Shown here: positions 57,962-64,000 of the stretch, one piece after another
How the letters are laid out: each line of letters starts with the position of its first letter
Position numbering within the stretch: position 1 is the stretch's first letter
Origin: Aquabacterium sp. OR-4
Lineage (GTDB): Bacteria; Pseudomonadota; Gammaproteobacteria; Burkholderiales; Burkholderiaceae_C
Assembly (NCBI RefSeq): GCF_025290835.2
Contig: NZ_JAOCQD020000002.1
Span: 620,001 to 684,000 of the forward strand
Direction: 5' to 3'
DNA length: 64,000 nucleotides
Notes under the pieces: model-generated
What the model was told of the DNA's origin: nothing
Seen by the model: only the letters and a program-made list of their open reading frames with translations
Databases searched by the model: none
Position numbers and translations under genes: made by a program

Positions 57962-59119
57962 TCACAGCAGGCGCAGCAGGCCCTGGGTGACGCGCGGCCA
58001 GGCGTAGTCGGCCACCAGCTGGGTGCGTGCGGCGGCACGCTCGGGCGTGTCGCGCGGCACGCGGCCTTGGGCCACGGCCTGCATGCACTCGGTCAGCGCG
58101 TCCACGTCGGGCACCAGAAAGCGGCCGAACATATTGGGTTCGTCGGTGGCCGTGCCCTCGCGCGAGGGCAGCTTGAGCGCCAGCGCATCGGGGCAGAAAT
58201 CGTCGGTGGCGCCGCCCTGGGTCACGATGACCGGCGTGCCGCAGGCCATGGCCTCCAGCACCGGCAGGTTGAAGCCCTCGGCGCGGTAGGGCGAGACGTA
58301 GGCGTCGGCCACGCCGTACAGCGCGCGCAGCTGGGTCTGGTCGAGGCTGCCGCTGATCATCGACACGCCGGCCAGCACATCGGCCGTCACCAGGCCCGGG
58401 TGCTCGCGCGCCACCTGGGCCAGCACGCGGTCGGCGCCCAGGCCATACATGGCCTTGTGGTCCTTGAGCAGCAGGCGCACCTTGGGGTTGTTCTGGCGCA
58501 CCCGGGCAAAGGCCTGCACCAGCAGGTCGAGGCCCTTGTTCCAGGTGGCCACGCCCACGTTGAGGAACAGCGTCTCGTCGTCGGCCACGCCCAGCGCGGC
58601 ACGGCCGGCGCGGCGGTCCAGCGCGTTCAGCGGCTGGAAGGTGTCGGCCTTGAAGCCATGCGGCACCACGGCAATGCCGGCGGGGTCGAAACCATGGTCC
58701 ACCAGCCGGTCGCGCGACCAGCGCGAGGGCGTGACGATGCGGTTGTGGTCGCGCGTGTAGGCGCCCAGGTCGGGCGGCACGGCGTCAAAACACTCGGGCG
58801 TGATGCCGCACTCGGTGACCATGAAGGTCACCGTCTTCTGGCCCTCGGGCAGCACACTGGCAAAGGGCGACGAGATGCGCAGCAGCGCGTCGAAGGTCTG
58901 GCCTTCCGGCGGCGCGGCAATGGCGTCGATGCGCGCCTGCTCGTCGGCGCTGAAGCCGGCGGGCATCTCGCGCGCGTTCCAGCGCTTCATGAAGAAGGGC
59001 ACGTCGCGGTGGTAGAGCTGCAGGCCGGGCTCGCCCAGCATCACCAGCAGCTGGAACTGGTTGACCAGGGCGATCGAGTGGCTGATGCCACGCCAACCTT
59101 CGACACAGATCGTCTTCAT
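57962..59119 (-). CDS. GT4 family glycosyltransferase
   Basis: A 385-residue GT-B enzyme: KTICVEGWRGISHSIALVNQ at the start, RIVTPSRWSRDRLVDHG, IAVVPHGFKADTFQPL, LFLNVGVATWNKGLDLLVQA and the donor-binding YVSPYRAEGFNLPVLEAMAC. Length normal for GT4. The ATG at 59119 gives the conserved N-terminus. First gene of the leftward glycosyltransferase run after the secretion genes, from which it is separated by a family B repeat. Sugar donor and acceptor cannot be read from sequence. Confidence 0.88.
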   Translation of the reverse strand: MKTICVEGWRGISHSIALVNQFQLLVMLGEPGLQLYHRDVPFFMKRWNAREMPAGFSADEQARIDAIAAPPEGQTFDALLRISSPFASVLPEGQKTVTFMVTECGITPECFDAVPPDLGAYTRDHNRIVTPSRWSRDRLVDHGFDPAGIAVVPHGFKADTFQPLNALDRRAGRAALGVADDETLFLNVGVATWNKGLDLLVQAFARVRQNNPKVRLLLKDHKAMYGLGADRVLAQVAREHPGLVTADVLAGVSMISGSLDQTQLRALYGVADAYVSPYRAEGFNLPVLEAMACGTPVIVTQGGATDDFCPDALALKLPSREGTATDEPNMFGRFLVPDVDALTECMQAVAQGRVPRDTPERAAARTQLVADYAWPRVTQGLLRLL

Positions 59120-59159
59120 GTCAGTCTTTTTCCATGGTGCCCATCGGCACCCTCTTGGC

Positions 59160-59258
59160 ATGCATCAAGCGAAACCCAGCAGCAGCCGCTGATCCGGCCG
59201 GGCCGGTCGGCCGGCGGCGCCCCCTGGGGGGAGGCGCCGCTGGCGCTTCGGGGGGGAG
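59160..59258 (-). repeat. Family B GC-rich intergenic element, copy 2
   Basis: GGCGCCCCCTGGGGGGAGGC followed by GCCGCTGGCGCTTCGGGGGG directly precedes (in plus coordinates) the tolC-like stop, exactly as copy 1 does with flhB. The left part (AACCCAGCAGCAGCCGCTGA) also resembles copy 1. Confidence 0.8.
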
Positions 59259-60665
59259 TCATTGCAACCAGTTGCGCAGGCCGTTGCCCAGCGACAGCAG
59301 CATGGCGTTCATCTGCTGGCCGTCGTGCAGCGCATTGACGTACTGCACGCGCAGGTTGTAGTGGTCGGATTCGCTGGCGATCACGTCGAACAGCGAGCGT
59401 TTGCCCAGCTGCTGCCATTGCTGCAGCGTGAAATTGCGCAGCCGGTCGCTCTCGCGCAGCACCAGGCTGATGCGGCGCAGGCGGTCAAAGGCGTTGCTGG
59501 TCTGCTCGTGGATCTCGACGATGCGCTGGCGGCGCTGCTCGAGCACCTCGCCGCGCTGCAGGGCGGCGGCCTCGGCCCGCTTGCGCGCCGCGGCCACCGA
59601 GTGGTCGACCGCGCGGTTGACCAGTGGCACGCTCAGCGTGACACCGGCGCTCAGGCTGCCGCTGTGGCGGTTGCCGGCCCCCACCGCCGGGCCACCGGCC
59701 AGCGCGGCATTGGCGCCCAGGTTCCAGCCCACCTGCGGGCGCGTGCCGGCTTCCACCGCACGCGCCATCTCGCGCATGGCGGCCACGCTGGCATCCATCG
59801 CGGCGATCTCCACCGCGCCTTCGGCGGCGCTCAGCACATCGGGCAGTTCGGGCACGTTGAGCAGCACCGTGCTCAGGCCCTCGATCACCGGCAGGCCGCT
59901 GCCCACCACGCGGCGCAGCTTGGCCTCGACCTGGCGCGCCTGCGACACGGCCTGGGCCTGCTGCAGCTCGGCCTGCATCAGCTGCTTGCGCGCCTGCACC
60001 AGCTCGCTCTGGCGGCCGCGGTCGGCGTTGACGATGGATTCCAGCGCCTCCACCAGGCAGCCCATCTTGCGCACGTTCTGGCCGTAGATCACGGCCTGCA
60101 TGCGGTAGCGGTTGCGCTCGAAGGCCAGCGAGGTGGTCGACAGCGAGATCTGCTCCTGCGTCGTCAGATGGCCCAGGCGGGCCACCTCGGTGAGCTGGCG
60201 GCGCCAGTCGATCACGCGGTCGAGGCGGCCGCCGTCGTAGAAGGTCTGGCTCAGCACCAGGCCGGCGCTGGCCTGCAGCTGGGCGCCGCGGGCGCCGCCG
60301 TTGTCCACCAGCGAGGGCGACAGCGAGCCGGTCAGCGAGGCCTGCGGCAGCCGGCCGGCGCGCGCTTCTTCCAGGTCTTGCAGCGCGGCGTCCACCAGCG
60401 CGCGGGCGGCGTTGATGCCGTTGCTCTGCGCCAGCGCATCGCGCACCAGTTCACCCAGCTGCACGCGGGCATCGGTGGGCGGTGTGGGCGTAGGCGTGGC
60501 GCCGGTGCCAGCGGCGGCGGGCGCCGGGGCCGCGTCGACCCGGCCCTCGTCGACACAGGCCGCCTGCAGCGCCGGCGAGCCCAGCCCGAGGGTGATCCAG
60601 AGGGCCACGGCCGCCTGGTGGCGGCGCCTGGCAGCGGTGCGGCGGGTGCGTGACATGCTGGTCAT
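59259..60665 (-). CDS. TolC-family outer-membrane channel of a type I secretion system
   Basis: A 468-residue TolC-like protein with a signal region (AVALWITLGLGSPALQAAC) and a Pro/Thr linker. Two helical repeats follow: QLGELVRDALAQSNGINAAR, LSQTFYDGGRLDRVIDWRRQ, then TLSVPLVNRAVDHSVAAARK and NFTLQQWQQLGKRSLFDVIA. The paired periodicity and the QxxGxRSxxDVI-like end are typical of LapE/TolC exporters. The ATG at 60665 was chosen; the open frame upstream runs through a family A repeat and is not coding. It is last in the ABC-HlyD-TolC series and separated from HlyD by 281 bases. Confidence 0.9.
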   Translation of the reverse strand: MTSMSRTRRTAARRRHQAAVALWITLGLGSPALQAACVDEGRVDAAPAPAAAGTGATPTPTPPTDARVQLGELVRDALAQSNGINAARALVDAALQDLEEARAGRLPQASLTGSLSPSLVDNGGARGAQLQASAGLVLSQTFYDGGRLDRVIDWRRQLTEVARLGHLTTQEQISLSTTSLAFERNRYRMQAVIYGQNVRKMGCLVEALESIVNADRGRQSELVQARKQLMQAELQQAQAVSQARQVEAKLRRVVGSGLPVIEGLSTVLLNVPELPDVLSAAEGAVEIAAMDASVAAMREMARAVEAGTRPQVGWNLGANAALAGGPAVGAGNRHSGSLSAGVTLSVPLVNRAVDHSVAAARKRAEAAALQRGEVLEQRRQRIVEIHEQTSNAFDRLRRISLVLRESDRLRNFTLQQWQQLGKRSLFDVIASESDHYNLRVQYVNALHDGQQMNAMLLSLGNGLRNWLQ

Positions 60666-60780
60666 TACACGCTCGGGCCCCTGGCCACGATCGACCGAAC
60701 AGCGCGCTGAAACCGGGTTGCTTCCAGCGGGTTCACCTGCGCGAAAAGCGGGCTCAACAGCGTGAAGAACACCGCCCCAG

Positions 60781-60940
60781 CCCGGCCAGCGCCGGGCCGC
60801 TCCCAAGCGGCCGGGCCACCCGCCCGGCGGGTGGGCGCCGTACCCGGCGACCGGGTGCCCCAGCCCGGCCAGCGCCGGGCCGCTCCCAAGCGACCGGGCC
60901 ACCCGCCCGGCGGGTGGGCGCCGTACCCGGCGACCGGGTG
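60781..60940. repeat. 83-bp tandem repeat (family A), two copies
   Basis: Copies begin at 60781 and 60864 (period 83), each with CCCGGCCAGCGCCGGGCCGC, CCGCCCGGCGGGTGGGCGCC and two ACCCGGCGACCGGGTG-like arms. Same family as the 84-bp repeat in fliA. It fills most of the tolC-hlyD gap and ends 6 bases before the hlyD-like stop. Confidence 0.92.
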
Positions 60941-60946
60941 CACGAT

Positions 60947-62185
60947 TTACCGCTCTGTGAACGCTTCCTGCGCCTTGAACATCGGCCGCAGCAGGTACTG
61001 CAGCACCGAGCGCTGGCCGTTGCGGATCTCGGCCGTGCCCACCATGCCGGGCAGCACGCTGAGCTTGCGCTTGCCGGCGCCCAGGGTGCTGGCGTCGGCG
61101 CGCACCAGGGCGCGGTACCAGGTGGCCTCGGCGCCGGCCGGGCTGGCGTTGGCGTCGCCCAGCGCGTCGGGGCTCAGGGTCTGCAGCTTGCCGTGCAGCA
61201 TGCCGTAGATGGTGTAGTCGTAGGCGGTGAGCTTGATCTCGACCTTCTGCCCGAGCTTGACGAAGCCGATGTCGGCCGGCTTGATGCGCAGCTCCACCAG
61301 CACCTCGGCGGCCACCGGCACGATCTCCATCACCGGCGCGCCGGCCGCGATCACGCCGCCCAGCGTGTTGACGCGGATGTTCTTGACGATGCCGCGCACC
61401 GGCGAGCTCAGCGTGGTGCGGCGCAGCATGTCGTCGCGCACCACCTGCTGCTCTTCCAGCAGCGTGAGCTCGTTTTGCACCTTCACCAGCTCGGCGCTGG
61501 CCTCCTGGCGAAAGCGGTTGCTGCGCTCGCCGTTCTGCATGGCCAGGTCATTGACCTGGCGGCGCAGGCGCATCACCTCCACCTCGCTGACCAGGCCCTT
61601 GGCCGACATCGATTCCGACACCGCCAGCTCGCGCTCGAGCAGGCGCTGGTTGCGCACGTTGACGGCCGCGGCGTCGCCCAGCGCGCGCTGGCGGGCGTTG
61701 AACGAATCGGTCTCGGCCTGCATCACGCCGGGTGCCTGCTTGAGCTCGGGCGGAAACACCAGCGCGCGGCTGCCGGCCTCGGCCTGCAGGCGCGACACCT
61801 GGGCCATCAGGCTCCAGCGCTTGGCGCGGCTTTCGCCCTGCTGGGCCTCCACGCGCGTGGGGTCGAGCAGGGCCAGCGCCTGGCCGGCCTCCACCGCCTC
61901 GCCCTCGCGCACCTTCATCTCGCGCAGGATGCCGCCTTCCAGGCTGGCGATGACCTGCTCGCGGCCTTCCGGGATCACGCGCGCGTCGGCGCGGGTGATG
62001 ATGTCCACCGGCGCCAACGCGGCCCAGGTGATGGCTGCCACCAGCGCGGCCATCATCAGGTAGATCGACCAGACCGCGGCGCGCGCCGGCTCGAGGTGCA
62101 GCGCGGCCTGGGTGGGGGTGAGGTATTGCGCATCGCCGGCACGCAAGGTGCCCGCGCCGTCGCGGAATGGGGCCTGGCCGGACAT
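60947..62185 (-). CDS. HlyD/LapC-type membrane fusion protein
   Basis: A 412-residue periplasmic adaptor of type I secretion. One N-terminal membrane segment (AVWSIYLMMAALVAAITWAA), then the lipoyl half-motif DARVIPEGREQVIASLEGGI and a long coiled coil (about 120-260). The second half-lipoyl is STLSSPVRGIVKNIRVNTLG, followed by the HlyD barrel KPADIGFVKLGQKVEIKLTA. It links the ABC exporter to the TolC-like channel. Gap to the ABC gene is 23 bases, so the two are co-transcribed. Confidence 0.93.
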   Translation of the reverse strand: MSGQAPFRDGAGTLRAGDAQYLTPTQAALHLEPARAAVWSIYLMMAALVAAITWAALAPVDIITRADARVIPEGREQVIASLEGGILREMKVREGEAVEAGQALALLDPTRVEAQQGESRAKRWSLMAQVSRLQAEAGSRALVFPPELKQAPGVMQAETDSFNARQRALGDAAAVNVRNQRLLERELAVSESMSAKGLVSEVEVMRLRRQVNDLAMQNGERSNRFRQEASAELVKVQNELTLLEEQQVVRDDMLRRTTLSSPVRGIVKNIRVNTLGGVIAAGAPVMEIVPVAAEVLVELRIKPADIGFVKLGQKVEIKLTAYDYTIYGMLHGKLQTLSPDALGDANASPAGAEATWYRALVRADASTLGAGKRKLSVLPGMVGTAEIRNGQRSVLQYLLRPMFKAQEAFTER

Positions 62186-62208
62186 CGTGGCGCCCTGGGT
62201 TGGGTGGG

Positions 62209-64000
62209 TCAGACGGCAGCGCGGCGCTCGGCCGGCTGCGTGCTGGGGTGGCGGTGCACATTGCCGGGCGGCTGGGCGCTGCCGCTGGGCGGCGCGGCCT
62301 GGGCCGCCGGCCGCGCACCCGACAGGGCCGCCAGCACCGCGGCCTTGGGGCCGTCCATCACCACCTTGCCGGCATCGACCACGATGATGCGCTGCACCAG
62401 CTCGAGCACGGCCGGGCGGTGGGTCACCATCACCAGGGTGCAGCCGGCGGCGGCGTCCTTGAGCTGGCGCAGAAACACCAGCTCGCTCTGGGCGTCCATC
62501 GAGCTGGTGGGTTCGTCCATCAGCAGCACCTTGGGCCGGGTGATCAGGCTGCGGGTCAGGGCCACCAGCTGGCGCTGGCCGCCCGAGAGCAGCGAGCCCG
62601 ATTCGCCGACCTGCATGTCCCAGCCCAGCGGGTGGCCGTCAACCACGCGCTGCAGGCCGGTGAGCCGGGCCACCGCGCCCAGCTGCGAGATGTCGGCGCT
62701 GGCGCGGCCCAGCAGCACGTTGTCGCGCAGCGTGCCGTTGAACAGGCGCGAGTCCTGCGGCACATAGCCCACCGCCACGCGGAAATCATTGGGGTCGATC
62801 TGGCGCAGGTCGATGCCGTCCACCTCGACCATGCCGTCGCCCGGCCGGTACAGGCCGGCCACCAGGCGCAGCACGGTGCTCTTGCCGCTGCCGATGCGGC
62901 CCAGGATGGCCACGCGCTCGCCCGGCTCGAAGGCCAGGTTCACGCCCTTGAGCACCGTGGGCGCCTGCTGGTCGGGTGCCGAGGGGTAGGCAAAGCTCAC
63001 GTCGTGCAGTGCGATGCGGCCGCTCAATCCGCGCAGCGGAACGTAGGCACGGCCCTCCTCGCGGTCGGTGGGCTGCGACATCACGCGGTTGAGCGCGATC
63101 ATCGCGGCCCGCGCGCCCTGCCAGCGGTTGGCCAGCATCACGATCGAGGTCAGCGGGGCGATGGCGCGCATGGCAAACATCACGCCGCCCATCAGTGCGC
63201 CGCCGGTGATGACCTTGGACTCGATCAGGTACACGCCCCACACCAGCATCACCAGGGTGATCAGCTGCTGCGAGAGCATCGACACGTTCATCGACAGGTT
63301 GGTCACCGAGCGCGACTTGATCTGGCTGTGCACCGCCGCGGCGGTGCTTTGCTCGTAGCGGTGCAGAAAACGGCCCTGCGCGCCGGTGGCCTTGACGTCC
63401 TCGATGCCTTCCACCGCCTCGACCAGCAGGCCGTGCAGATCAGCCTGCTGCTGCATGTGGGCGGTGCTGGCGCGGCGCATGGTGCCCTGCACCAGGGCCA
63501 GGCCGATCAGGATGATGGGCACCGCCAGCAGCGGCACCCAGCCCAGCGGGCCGGCGATGACGAAGGTCATCGCGATGAAGATGAAGATGAACGGCAGGTC
63601 GCTCACCGCCGACATCGTGGCCGACGAGAAGAACTCGCGCACCAGCTCGATCTGGCCCACGATGTGCGAGTAGGCGCCGGCCGATTCGGGCCGGTGCTCC
63701 ATGCGCACGGCCAGGCTCTGGCGGAACAGCTGCGTGCCCACCAGCAGGTCGGCCTTCTTGCCGGCCAGGTCGATCAGGTAGGTGCGCAGCTGGCGCGCGG
63801 CCAGGTCGAACACCAAGGCCAGGCCACCCGCCACGGCCAGGGCCCACAGCGTGGCAAAGGCCTGGTGCGGGATCACCTTGTCATAGATCACCGAGGTCAG
63901 CGTGCCGGTGGCCAGCATCAGCGTGTTGCTGAGCAGGGCCGCCAGCATCGACGCCCGGTAGTACGGCGTGAAACGGCGCAGCGTGCCCCACAGCCAGTGG
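62209..64000 (-). CDS. Type I secretion ABC exporter (LapB/HlyB-like), cut by the window edge
   Basis: The visible 597 codons run to the right edge without a start; the first visible residues are HWLWGTLRRFTPYYRASM, so a further N-terminal part, which may include a peptidase-like domain, lies outside. Six membrane helices (LLSNTLMLATGTLTSVIYDK onward) are followed by the ATPase: Walker A GRIGSGKST, signature LLSGGQRQ, Walker B VLLMDEPTSS and the H-loop VTHR. The C-terminus is a Pro/Ala/Ser tail. It drives export of proteins with a C-terminal signal; the giant repeat protein is the obvious local candidate. Confidence 0.93.
   Translation of the reverse strand, partial: HWLWGTLRRFTPYYRASMLAALLSNTLMLATGTLTSVIYDKVIPHQAFATLWALAVAGGLALVFDLAARQLRTYLIDLAGKKADLLVGTQLFRQSLAVRMEHRPESAGAYSHIVGQIELVREFFSSATMSAVSDLPFIFIFIAMTFVIAGPLGWVPLLAVPIILIGLALVQGTMRRASTAHMQQQADLHGLLVEAVEGIEDVKATGAQGRFLHRYEQSTAAAVHSQIKSRSVTNLSMNVSMLSQQLITLVMLVWGVYLIESKVITGGALMGGVMFAMRAIAPLTSIVMLANRWQGARAAMIALNRVMSQPTDREEGRAYVPLRGLSGRIALHDVSFAYPSAPDQQAPTVLKGVNLAFEPGERVAILGRIGSGKSTVLRLVAGLYRPGDGMVEVDGIDLRQIDPNDFRVAVGYVPQDSRLFNGTLRDNVLLGRASADISQLGAVARLTGLQRVVDGHPLGWDMQVGESGSLLSGGQRQLVALTRSLITRPKVLLMDEPTSSMDAQSELVFLRQLKDAAAGCTLVMVTHRPAVLELVQRIIVVDAGKVVMDGPKAAVLAALSGARPAAQAAPPSGSAQPPGNVHRHPSTQPAERRAAV

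Noticed and set aside
46389..59119. O-antigen or capsule biosynthesis locus
   Set aside because: No flippase, polymerase, chain-length, ligase or initiating transferase gene is present in the window; not excluded if those lie elsewhere.
60666..60902. Upstream extension of the TolC-like gene
   Set aside because: The extra codons are read through family A repeats; a normal signal sequence begins after the ATG at 60665.

Overview
The window looks like chromosome of a GC-rich betaproteobacterium of the Burkholderiales (Rubrivivax/Leptothrix/Ideonella-like). The evidence is the pyrG-kdsA-DUF1330-eno-ftsB housekeeping order, the flhB-flhA-flhF-flhG-fliA flagellar order, PEP-CTERM surface proteins, and GC-rich intergenic repeats. 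I see no rRNA, tRNA, insertion sequence, prophage or CRISPR.

1-15.9 kb (+): an arabinan/arabinoxylan utilisation locus. It has two GH51 arabinofuranosidases (one cytosolic-looking, one exported), three GH43 enzymes, a TonB-dependent receptor, a GH97 enzyme, a PEP-CTERM protein, a FadR-type GntR regulator and an SMP-30-type lactonase. Several genes overlap by ATGA. Exported endo-acting enzymes probably cut the polymer, the receptor imports oligomers, and the exo-enzymes and lactonase process the sugar.

15.9-23.0 kb (+): housekeeping genes (pyrG, kdsA, a DUF1330 gene, eno, ftsB), a coupled pnuC/nadR-like pair for nicotinamide riboside salvage, and an inverted PEP-CTERM gene inserted before eno.

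23.0-30.2 kb (-): flagellar export and regulation genes flhB, flhA, flhF, a degenerate flhG, and fliA. The fliA reading frame runs into an 84-bp tandem repeat, which gives sigma-28 a tail of about 105 residues.

30.2-46.2 kb (+): one 15.6-kb gene for a 5206-residue protein. About 4970 residues are octapeptide repeats arranged in 136-residue (17-octad, 408-bp) super-repeats. A calcium-loop C-terminal region of the kind found in type I secretion substrates follows. The gene has a strong Shine-Dalgarno, a sigma-28-like promoter and a bidirectional terminator.

46.2-59.1 kb: a sugar-nucleotide and glycosyltransferase cluster (gmd, a GDP-fucose-synthase-like reductase, a cupin, a DegT aminotransferase, methyltransferases, several soluble glycosyltransferases, and a fucosyltransferase-like/DUF268 fusion). 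No Wzx, Wzy, ligase or initiating transferase is visible.

59.2-64 kb (-): a type I secretion system (TolC-like, HlyD-like, and an ABC exporter cut by the window edge).

The most interesting hypothesis is that regions 23-64 kb form one functional unit: a giant Ser/Thr-rich type I-secreted surface protein, transcribed with the flagellar sigma factor, decorated by the neighbouring soluble glycosyltransferases and exported by the adjacent secretion system. The juxtaposition is directly visible; the functional coupling is inference.
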